Shown piece by piece: positions 23,571 to 29,940 of a stretch of DNA of 30,149 bases. A model generated the notes under the pieces. The model was not told the origin of the DNA. It did not search any database and was given only the letters and a program-made list of their open reading frames with translations. A program made the translations under genes and the position numbers. Position 1 is the first letter of the stretch. Each line of letters opens with the position of its first letter. This stretch comes from an uncultured Candidatus Saccharibacteria bacterium (GTDB taxonomy: Bacteria > Patescibacteriota > Saccharimonadia > Saccharimonadales > Saccharimonadaceae), in the NCBI GenBank assembly GCA_948623715.1, contig CAPHDI010000013.1:1-30149 (forward strand). The letters are read 5' to 3'.

Positions 23571-23637
23571 AAATGTAGAAAATCTTATAAGATTTTTGGA
23601 ATTAAATCCAAGAAAAACATAAGAAATTGTGCATTTT
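23571..23637 (+). repeat. 67-bp direct repeat, left copy
   Basis: Identical to 24819-24885 except at two positions. It includes the perfect 18-bp palindrome AAAATCTTATAAGATTTT. It ends 4 nt before the -10 box of the ATPase gene, so it lies in the promoter region. Confidence 0.9.
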
Positions 23638-23638
23638 A

Positions 23639-23647
23639 TGGTATAAT
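23639..23647 (+). promoter_or_regulatory. Extended -10 promoter, leaderless ATPase gene
   Basis: TATGGTATAAT has its hexamer at 23642-23647, exactly 6 nt before the ATG at 23654. Confidence 0.75.
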
Positions 23648-23653
23648 GGAGGT

Positions 23654-24778
23654 ATGATAGAAAGATATTTAGGAAAGATTATTCGAGATAAGGTCGGTCA
23701 GGGGAAGGCGATTGTAGTATTTGGAGCGCGACAAGTAGGGAAGACGACGCTGCTGAGGAATATTTTTGTTGATGATGAGGTGCTGTGGTTGAATGGCGAT
23801 GAAGAAGAGGTGCGGGCAATATTCCAGAATATGTCGGCAGCGTCAATGGAGGCAGTATTAGGGAAGCGAAAGGTGCTTGTGATAGATGAGGCACAGAGGA
23901 TTGCGGACATCGGGTTAAAGCTGAAATTAATACAAGATAATTATGGCGGTCGGGTACAGATTGTGGCGACTGGCAGTTCGTCGTTTGATCTGGCGAATGA
24001 AGTAAACGAGCCGCTGACGGGGCGAAAGTGGGAGTATCGGATGTATCCGATAGCGTTTACGGAGATGGTTGCAGAATATGGGTTGGTGGCAGAGCGGGCG
24101 AATTTGGAGAATAGATTGTTGTATGGGTATTATCCGGATATCGTAATGCATCCAGAGGATGCGCGAGAGCGACTGAATCAGTTGGTAAGCGATAATCTGT
24201 ATAAAGATATTCTGAGTCTCGATGGAATTAATAAGCCGGCGAAGTTGGAGAAGATTTTGCAAGCGTTAGCGTTTCAAGTGGGGTCGCAGGTAAGTGTAAA
24301 TGAATTGGCAAATACGGTAGGGATCGATAATCGGACGTTAGAAAAATATCTGTCACTACTAGAGCAAGCGTTGATAATTTTTCGGTTGCCGAGTTTTTCG
24401 AGGAATCTGCGGCATGAGCTATCGTCGTCAAGCAAGTATTATTTCTATGATGTAGGGGTGCGGAATGCAGTAATAGATGATTTTCGGCCGGTAGAATTAA
24501 GACAAGATATCGGTGGGTTGTTTGAGAATTTTGTAATTGCGGAGTTGCAGAAGAGCGTAAAACGAAGAAAACAGTATTTCTGGCGGACGAGTCAGCAGCA
24601 AGAGGTGGATTATTTGACAGAGACTGACGGAGAAATAACGGCTATTGAGATAAAATGGAATGAGAAGCGAAATGCGCGATTGCCGAAGACATTTGTAGAG
24701 AAATACGAGCCTACGGCGATAGAATATATAAATCGGGAGAATTTTCACGAGATAGTGATGAGATGGCAGGGGGCGTAG
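23654..24778 (+). CDS. AAA-type ATPase with DUF4143 C-terminal domain
   Basis: A 374-aa protein of the AAA_14/DUF4143 family, common in bacteria and archaea and of unresolved function. Walker A is GARQVGKTT (about residues 24-32), Walker B is VLVIDEA (about 74-80), and the sensor-like VATGSSSFDL follows. A winged-helix-like part (VSVNELANTVGIDNRTLEKYLSLLEQALII) lies at about 215-250. The C-terminus has EVDYLTETDGEITAIEIKW, an E-V-D and E-I-K pattern reminiscent of PD-(D/E)xK nuclease folds. The mRNA is leaderless. The gene is the only one between two 67-bp direct repeats and has no obvious partner, which suggests a self-contained cassette. Confidence 0.9.
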   Translation: MIERYLGKIIRDKVGQGKAIVVFGARQVGKTTLLRNIFVDDEVLWLNGDEEEVRAIFQNMSAASMEAVLGKRKVLVIDEAQRIADIGLKLKLIQDNYGGRVQIVATGSSSFDLANEVNEPLTGRKWEYRMYPIAFTEMVAEYGLVAERANLENRLLYGYYPDIVMHPEDARERLNQLVSDNLYKDILSLDGINKPAKLEKILQALAFQVGSQVSVNELANTVGIDNRTLEKYLSLLEQALIIFRLPSFSRNLRHELSSSSKYYFYDVGVRNAVIDDFRPVELRQDIGGLFENFVIAELQKSVKRRKQYFWRTSQQQEVDYLTETDGEITAIEIKWNEKRNARLPKTFVEKYEPTAIEYINRENFHEIVMRWQGA

Positions 24779-24818
24779 GAATTTTGTAAATTTTCGTGAA
24801 TAGTGACGGAGTGGTAGG

Positions 24819-24885
24819 AAATGTAGAAAATCTTATAAGATTTTTGGAATTAAATCCCAGAAAAATATAAGAAATTGTGCATTTT
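24819..24885 (+). repeat. 67-bp direct repeat, right copy
   Basis: Same orientation as 23571-23637, with 65 of 67 bases identical. No promoter or ORF follows this copy; a terminator comes next. Confidence 0.9.
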
Positions 24886-24901
24886 GGATGAGTTTGAGCC
24901 T

Positions 24902-24936
24902 AAAAGAGCCACCTGTAAGTTTAGGGTGGCTCTTTT
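24902..24936. terminator. Bidirectional intrinsic terminator
   Basis: AAAAGAGCCACC (24902-24913) pairs with GGTGGCTCTTTT (24925-24936). It lies between the convergent ATPase and FISUMP genes. Confidence 0.88.
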
Positions 24937-24981
24937 GGCGGATGTGGGGGAGTTCTGGGTTGTCTATGGATATTGGTGGGC

Positions 24982-26352
24982 TTAGTTATTTATGGCCGTA
25001 ATAGTCACGGTCGTAGAATATTCTCCGGCAGGAAGGGTCGGGGAGATTGATACTCCTATGCCAAATGTATGCTTCGTAGATTGTTCTTCTTCATTATATT
25101 CTTCGGTATTATAGTAAGTAGTTGGAGTAGAAGTTATTGCGGAATAAGTAGAGTTATCTTGATTTAGTATGCCCCAAGCATTAGTTTTAGCTTGGACATT
25201 GGAGGAAGCGGGGATGGAGTTGGTAGGAGTTGGCTCGTCGGAATCGTTAGGATTAGTTAGTGAGGTTTTATTAGCACTTAGTTGTACAGCATAAGTAGTA
25301 TTAGCGGAAATAGTAGCGGAGATTTCTCCCTTTGTAACTAGATTAGGATCGACTTCTTTATTCATGCCGGAAGTGGCATCGATACTGATAACAGGTGGGA
25401 CGACGATGGCGATGATGTCGGTGTCGGCTTCGGCGTAAGAATCGGCGACGCACCGCACGGAGAGGCCGCTGCGCCGATAGTTGTTGTAGGCAGGGTAGAA
25501 AAAGCTGCTACTGAAGCGCAGGCGGTACGCACCGGTAGTGCTGTCGGCTGTACTAGACCAATAGGAGCCGTAGGAGCCGATATTGTAGGGCGAGCTATCG
25601 CTGTAATAGCCGGCAGCCGGGAAGGTGACACCATTGACCGTTAAAGCGCTGTTAGCAAAGGATGGACTTGATAAGCTACTCCAATAATTTGAGTTTACAG
25701 CAACATTTGTACTAGTAAGCCCGGCTACTACAGCGAATTCATTGGTGCCAGTGCCAGGAGTACCCTTCGGGAGACGCCAACCTTTGGGGCAAATACTAGA
25801 AGCGGCATCAACATTCGCTGCTGGGTTATTTCCACTTGCATCCTTACAGCCTGCAGTTGCGGCACACCAAGTGTAATATGCGCCATAAGTAGTATTATTA
25901 CCATAGTATGCGTTAACTGCTGTATCACTAGAGAATCCACTCGTGCTTGATGCTGGAATCGTGAAGTTTGCACTCACATCAGAATCTGCGGAAGTGATTG
26001 TCTTATTCACGATACGGAGGTTTTGCGTCATCCAACATTTATTATCGGAAAGCTTTGCAATAGTGTAAGTAGAATCATCACGAGTATCAGTAAGAGTAGC
26101 GCTATCACCAATTTCCATATTATAACAAATGCCAGGGCGCATTTCTTGCATGGTAGAGATATTGTCTATGCTAAGTGTAGCGGCAGAAACTTTCTTATTG
26201 TATGGATTATAATAAGTAAGTAACGCCAAAGTTGGCACGATGCTACAAATAAGAGCGAACGCACATGCTACTCTTCCTGCATATATTTTATGTGCAGAGT
26301 TTCTGTGCGGTTTTCTAAATTGATAAGGTTTAGTTTTCTTTATTTTTAGCAT
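24982..26352 (-). CDS. Secreted FISUMP protein with C-terminal Ig-like module
   Basis: A 456-aa exported protein. The N-terminus is basic, with a signal segment at about residues 25-45 (VACAFALICSIVPTLALLTYY). One FISUMP domain covers about 66-303: TMQEMRPGIC, DNKCWMTQNLRI, SICPKGWRLP, and LSVRCVAD at the end. Residues about 310-456 are an Ig-like module (KTNAWGIL, then HTFGIGVSISP and AGEYSTTVTIT) related to the module that stands in front of FISUMP in the two plus-strand proteins, so the domain order is reversed here. I chose the start at 26352 because AAAGGAGGGCATA precedes it, as in the other two FISUMP genes; in-frame codons farther upstream lie in the structured leader. Confidence 0.87.
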   Translation of the reverse strand: MLKIKKTKPYQFRKPHRNSAHKIYAGRVACAFALICSIVPTLALLTYYNPYNKKVSAATLSIDNISTMQEMRPGICYNMEIGDSATLTDTRDDSTYTIAKLSDNKCWMTQNLRIVNKTITSADSDVSANFTIPASSTSGFSSDTAVNAYYGNNTTYGAYYTWCAATAGCKDASGNNPAANVDAASSICPKGWRLPKGTPGTGTNEFAVVAGLTSTNVAVNSNYWSSLSSPSFANSALTVNGVTFPAAGYYSDSSPYNIGSYGSYWSSTADSTTGAYRLRFSSSFFYPAYNNYRRSGLSVRCVADSYAEADTDIIAIVVPPVISIDATSGMNKEVDPNLVTKGEISATISANTTYAVQLSANKTSLTNPNDSDEPTPTNSIPASSNVQAKTNAWGILNQDNSTYSAITSTPTTYYNTEEYNEEEQSTKHTFGIGVSISPTLPAGEYSTTVTITAINN

Positions 26353-26556
26353 TATGCCCTCCTTTGGCGTATGTAGATTGTTGCCACGCGGACATTTTAG
26401 TGCCAGAACTAAAAACGACACCGCGTAAGGTGTTCAGTCCTATACAGGATAACTCCGGAGCTAAGCTCACGATGCCATTCTGCACGCGGTGCCGTTTTTT
26501 AGGCACCGATGATAACTTAGTATCGGAAAAAATCCTATATAGAACTGAACAGTTCT
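26353..26556 (-). promoter_or_regulatory. Structured switch-like leader RNA, divergent copy 4
   Basis: Read on the minus strand. P1 pairs GTTCAGTTCTATATAGGA (26550 to 26533) with TCCTGTATAGGACTGAAC (26449 to 26432), 18 bp with two G-U. TGGCATCGTGA (26477 to 26467) can pair over 10 bp with ACGCGGTGTCG (26426 to 26416), followed by T5. Compared with copies 1-3, both sides have changed and pairing is kept. The alternative downstream pairing is CGCGG/CCGCG plus TTTTAG/CTAAAA, using 26387-26400. An extra hairpin CGGTGCC/GGCACCG lies at 26487-26508. The FISUMP start codon follows AAAGGAGGGC. Confidence 0.75.
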
Positions 26557-26565
26557 ATTGTAGCA
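26557..26565 (-). promoter_or_regulatory. Extended -10 promoter of leader copy 4
   Basis: TGCTACAAT on the minus strand, hexamer at 26557-26562. P1 begins 6 nt downstream. Confidence 0.7.
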
Positions 26566-26657
26566 TAAAAAGAATAGTGCGGGGGAATTTTGAGAACAAA
26601 AAAGTTCTTACAGTAGAAGTATGATACTCTATGTAAGAACTTTAGTATTCTAAAACA

Positions 26658-26734
26658 TGGTATGCCCGACAGGATTTGAACCTACGACCTTTTGCTCCGC
26701 AAGCAAACGCTCTATCCAGCTGAGCTACGGGCAC
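26658..26734 (-). tRNA. tRNA-Arg(GCG)
   Basis: A 77-nt complete cloverleaf with encoded CCA. The acceptor GTGCCCG/CGGGCAT has one G-U. The D stem is GCTC/GAGC, the anticodon stem TTTGC/GCAAA with loop TTGCGGA (anticodon GCG, arginine CGC/CGU), and the T arm GTAGG-TTCAAAT-CCTGT, with discriminator A. Most bacteria use ACG, edited to inosine, for these codons, so a GCG anticodon is notable. Confidence 0.93.
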
Positions 26735-26853
26735 ACATAATGAATTGTAAATGTTAGCGGGGTGACGTGATGATTTCCATTGTGTGAGCATGGGTACAGA
26801 AACTGTACGAATGCCCACCTATAATGAAAATGAGCATCGCGGAGATCCGCAAC
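26735..26853 (-). other. Leader between promoter and tRNA-Arg, with hairpins
   Basis: On the minus strand this stretch of about 118 nt forms GCGGA-TC-TCCGC and the nested stem TGGGCAT/ATGCTCA around GTACAG-TTT-CTGTAC. It may simply be a processed 5' leader. No gene is seen. Confidence 0.45.
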
Positions 26854-26859
26854 GATATC

Positions 26860-26868
26860 ATTATAGCA
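26860..26868 (-). promoter_or_regulatory. Extended -10 promoter for tRNA-Arg
   Basis: TGCTATAAT on the minus strand, hexamer at 26860-26865. It lies in the gap after the serpin gene. Confidence 0.65.
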
Positions 26869-26911
26869 CATTTTTTAGATTTTGGTAGACCTATTTTGTA
26901 AAATCGTGTTT

Positions 26912-28690
26912 TTAGTATGTAGTCGGTTCGTAGACAGTTCCAATAAACCAAATAGTACCAGAATCCTTGTCTCGAATCAAGAAGAGATATGGATTATCAA
27001 AGGTCAAATCGATTTTCTCCACTGGGACATCAAAAAGATAGCTGAATCCACATCCACTGGATCCCTTACCGCCAACTAAAGCTGTAGCCGCCGAAGCCTT
27101 AATTCCGTCGTTACTAAAATCTACCGTAGTCCGATGTACGGCCTGACCAATATATAAACCTTCGGAATCATTTGCTAGATTAGAGAGATTAGCTCGTGTT
27201 TCACTAAATACGTTTGTAATGCCGATGCCTTTTAACGTTTCCACTAGATCCAACTTATCTTCAAACTTGAAAACTGGGATATTGGCAACGATATTCGTTA
27301 CGACCCCGTCTTTAAAGTTCTCGAGAGTAATCGGTTTGAGCTGATTAATTGTCGAGGCGAGTTGATTGGTAGTAAGGTCTTGAATATAATCTTTTAGCGA
27401 ACTAGTTTTAGGCATAATACCGACATATTGTAAGGTAATATCATCATAAGTCTGCAGATCTTTGGCGAAAACCTTAACTTCATCATCGTCGTAGAGCGAA
27501 AAATCGGTTGAGCTGGAAACGGTCTGATAACCGCCATCACCGAGTTCTTCAAGGTATTGTTCAATATAAACTTCCGGCTCAGGCCAACCCTCAGAACACA
27601 CATCGTCGTTTAGCCAGTCGGTGTATTCGTCTAGAACAGTTTGGCGGATGTTGTCAATGCCTAGGTCGTTTAGAATATCATATCGATGAATAGTGGCGGC
27701 AAGACGCAGGGATTTTACGTCCATGGAAGAATTATTAAAAGGTAGCTTAGCGAAGCCAACTTCCCGAAAACTATTAACAGAAGAACTGTAGTTGATATTC
27801 TGAAAGCTAATATAATAATCTTTGTCGTAGGGCTGGATTTTATTAACCCATTCCATATCGATGGCTAGGGCATTGACGAGGGCGAAATATTGTTCTGGTC
27901 CACCAGGGGATTTGAGCATTTCATCGGTAAGGAGGTCTTTTATAAGTCCAAAAGTTTTGTCGCTGACCCAGTTATTGATGGAAGTCGCGGAGGTAAAGGG
28001 AACTCGTAGGGTTTCTGCTCCAAACCGCTCATCAATAGTATTAATGTAAGATTGTTTGATGATGTCGTCTGGAAGGTGATTGTTAATAAAAAGTGCGTTT
28101 GCAAAGGACATGTTTTCGTTGTTTGGATATTTTTGAGGGGTGAGCGAGCCGATAGCGGAGGCGATTTGCTGCTGGGAGTCGCCGGCTGCGCCATCTTCAA
28201 GCATACCTAGTGCGTATTTGATGGAGAGTGGGCTATAGAGCTGATTGGCTTCTTTATTCTCTAGGAAAGCCAAATCAAAATCTGTGATCTGATTAGGCAT
28301 AGTACTGCTAACAGGAGGTTGGTCGTTTGGATTCTCGTCTGTAGAATTTTCGCTCGTATCGCTCTGATTAAGAACTAGCGCCCAGACGGTGCCGCTGATG
28401 CCGAGGATGACAAGAGTGATCGCAGCAGCAATCATTAATCCTTTGCGGGATTTTTTCGGTTTAGCTGAAACGATGTTTGCCGTAGCGGTATTATTAGCAT
28501 TGGTAGTCGTAATCGGTTGAGAATCTTGTGGCTCAGTTTGCGGTTTGACTTGCGGTTCGGCTTTTGATTTGTTTTGCGGCTCAGTTTGTGGTTTTATTTG
28601 CGGCTCGACTTGCGGTTCAGCCTGCGGCTTGGTTGGTGACTCTGGGGAATCAGTCTTAGTAGGGGCTGGTTGTGGCTCCTTGTCGTCCAT
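26912..28690 (-). CDS. Membrane-anchored serpin (serine protease inhibitor)
   Basis: A 592-aa protein. Residues 1-80 are a cytoplasmic Pro/Gln/Glu/Lys tail with repeated EPQVKPQ-type units. A transmembrane helix lies at about 85-107 (LMIAAAITLVILGISGTVWALVL). A complete serpin domain follows, about 135-592. Family blocks are NQLYSPLSIKYALGMLEDGAAG, INNWVSDKTFGLIKDLL, LVNALAIDMEW and the end block DNPYLFLIRDKDSGTIWFIG. The reactive-loop hinge DGIKASAATA (about 528-537) has the small residues required for inhibitory serpins. The loop continues LVGGKGSSGCGFSYLF and seems longer than usual. The inhibitor would face outward. AAGGAGG lies before the ATG, and TGCTATAAT is at 28724-28732. Confidence 0.92.
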   Translation of the reverse strand: MDDKEPQPAPTKTDSPESPTKPQAEPQVEPQIKPQTEPQNKSKAEPQVKPQTEPQDSQPITTTNANNTATANIVSAKPKKSRKGLMIAAAITLVILGISGTVWALVLNQSDTSENSTDENPNDQPPVSSTMPNQITDFDLAFLENKEANQLYSPLSIKYALGMLEDGAAGDSQQQIASAIGSLTPQKYPNNENMSFANALFINNHLPDDIIKQSYINTIDERFGAETLRVPFTSATSINNWVSDKTFGLIKDLLTDEMLKSPGGPEQYFALVNALAIDMEWVNKIQPYDKDYYISFQNINYSSSVNSFREVGFAKLPFNNSSMDVKSLRLAATIHRYDILNDLGIDNIRQTVLDEYTDWLNDDVCSEGWPEPEVYIEQYLEELGDGGYQTVSSSTDFSLYDDDEVKVFAKDLQTYDDITLQYVGIMPKTSSLKDYIQDLTTNQLASTINQLKPITLENFKDGVVTNIVANIPVFKFEDKLDLVETLKGIGITNVFSETRANLSNLANDSEGLYIGQAVHRTTVDFSNDGIKASAATALVGGKGSSGCGFSYLFDVPVEKIDLTFDNPYLFLIRDKDSGTIWFIGTVYEPTTY

Positions 28691-28723
28691 ATAATATATA
28701 ACCTCCTTGTGTATTCTAAATTT

Positions 28724-28732
28724 ATTATAGCA
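28724..28732 (-). promoter_or_regulatory. Extended -10 promoter of the serpin gene
   Basis: TGCTATAAT on the minus strand, hexamer at 28724-28729. The leader is about 27 nt and holds AAGGAGG. Confidence 0.7.
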
Positions 28733-28852
28733 TATATATTATAGGTTATGGGAGATGCGGTGGAGAAATTTCGTATTGATTGAATAGGGCGTAAGTTTCC
28801 CTTAAAATTTGAGTAATTTTTCTAGGAAAATCGCTTGTTATCTGGAACTTTG

Positions 28853-28861
28853 TGTTACAAT
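28853..28861 (+). promoter_or_regulatory. Extended -10 promoter, leaderless Mur-like gene
   Basis: TGTTACAAT has its hexamer at 28856-28861, exactly 6 nt before the ATG at 28868. Confidence 0.7.
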
Positions 28862-28867
28862 AGGGGT

Positions 28868-29605
28868 ATGAAAAATACTGCGAAACTTTCTGGAGGTCAG
28901 ACGCGGCTACGTCTTGGGCGGGCGAAAGTTAAATTACTTGCTTCTTATTACGGGCATCCGGCGCGCGATCTGCGCTTGATTTGCATCACGGGGACGACGG
29001 GGAAGACGACGGTGGCGCATTTTGTGCATGAGATTCTGCGGGCGGCGAGTCAGCCGGCGGCAATCTTGGCGTCGGAACATACGATCAAAGCGTCAGTATT
29101 GCATAAGTTCTTGAATGATGCGTGGAAGGCGAAGGTGACGTATGTGGTGATTACGGCGCCGGCGGAAGCACTGGACGCAGAAGTATTCTATGGGTTGCCG
29201 ATTTATGCGGCGGCGATGACGGATTTCTTGCCGGGGACACTGGGCGAGGAAGAGACAAAGGCATATCTAGAGGCGAAGTCGAAATTGTTTAAGATGGACC
29301 CGGAAGTGGTGGTGCTGAATCGGGATGATGCGCATTACCCAGATCTCGCGGGGTTCCGAGGGAAGACGGAGACGTTGACTTACGGGGCGTCGTCGGATTC
29401 GGACATGCGGATCGACTTCTCGAAGTTGTATCGGAAAGGGTCAGAGGCAAGTTTGAGTTTCGGAAATAAGAACTTCACGGTGGCAAGCTTCTTGACGGGG
29501 GAGCCAATGATTTCGTATATGGCGTGTGCGGCGGCGATCGCGACAGCGCTTAATGTGGCGCCGGCAGTTATAGCTGAGGGGATTGCAAACTACGAGGAGA
29601 AATAG
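28868..29605 (+). CDS. Truncated Mur-ligase-like protein (no C-terminal domain)
   Basis: A 245-aa protein resembling the N-terminal and central parts of MurE, as in the gene at 8455. The P-loop CITGTTGKTTVAHF (about residues 38-51) is intact, and NRDDAHYPDL matches the NADDP block. However, the His-rich metal segment HEHLDYH is replaced by PGTLGEEETKAYLEAK, which keeps the helix but not the histidines. The sequence stops after VIAEGIANYEEK, exactly where the C-terminal ligase domain would begin. It cannot be a normal ligase, but it could be an ATP-binding partner or a regulator. The reading frame is intact with no sign of decay. It is leaderless. Confidence 0.75.
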   Translation: MKNTAKLSGGQTRLRLGRAKVKLLASYYGHPARDLRLICITGTTGKTTVAHFVHEILRAASQPAAILASEHTIKASVLHKFLNDAWKAKVTYVVITAPAEALDAEVFYGLPIYAAAMTDFLPGTLGEEETKAYLEAKSKLFKMDPEVVVLNRDDAHYPDLAGFRGKTETLTYGASSDSDMRIDFSKLYRKGSEASLSFGNKNFTVASFLTGEPMISYMACAAAIATALNVAPAVIAEGIANYEEK

Positions 29606-29635
29606 CGAGTTTTGCGCAAAAAATGAGCACTGATG

Positions 29636-29664
29636 TTGACGGCAGATAAAAATTGCGTTAAAAT
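29636..29664 (+). promoter_or_regulatory. Possible promoter of a short plus-strand RNA
   Basis: TTGACG (29636-29641), 17 nt, then TAAAAT (29659-29664). The RNA would start near 29671 and meet the terminator hairpin ending at 29732. Confidence 0.5.
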
Positions 29665-29684
29665 GGTTCCATAATGTTGAGTTT

Positions 29685-29732
29685 GTTACTCCTCGATGTT
29701 AGTCTTGTCGACTATATCGAGGGTAACTTTTT
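29685..29732 (+). terminator. Strong terminator-like hairpin
   Basis: GTTAC-T-CCTCGAT (29685-29697) pairs with ATCGAGG-GTAAC (29715-29727) with one bulge, and an inner TAGTC/GACTA. T5 follows. With the promoter at 29636 it defines a transcript of about 60 nt, either an sRNA or an attenuator. Confidence 0.6.
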
Positions 29733-29790
29733 GTTTGCAGACAGTTTTTGTATTGTGATACTCCACTGACTCTTCAAAAATTACTCTCAT
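29686..29790 (-). CDS. Possible 34-aa small protein
   Basis: On the minus strand an ATG at 29790 is preceded by GAGAAGGG at a workable distance. A TGTTACAAT box (hexamer 29867-29872) lies about 70 nt upstream of that. The 34-residue product starts MRVIFEESVEYHNTKT and ends DKTNIEE. It is charged and has no hydrophobic helix. I recognise no family. Its end overlaps the plus-strand hairpin. The case rests on promoter plus ribosome-binding site plus ORF only, so it may be accidental. Confidence 0.35.
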   Translation of the reverse strand: MRVIFEESVEYHNTKTVCKQKVTLDIVDKTNIEE

Positions 29791-29931
29791 ATGAAAGCCC
29801 TTCTCGAATTTTAACTGTTTTAATCTGTATCGACCAAAACTGCGCCAAGCATCAATGCTCAGTACTATTGTAACAGATATGATAAGGGAAAGATAGAGGC
29901 TTGGAGAATTTTGGTTGCGGGATGAAAAGCA

Positions 29932-29940
29932 TGGTATAAT
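29932..29940 (+). promoter_or_regulatory. Extended -10 promoter of leader copy 3
   Basis: CATGGTATAAT has its hexamer at 29935-29940. P1 begins 6 nt downstream. Confidence 0.72.

Noticed and set aside
28868..29605. Pseudogene call for the short Mur-like protein
   Set aside because: The frame is intact, it has a clean leaderless promoter, and it ends at a domain boundary. A maintained short protein is more likely than decay.
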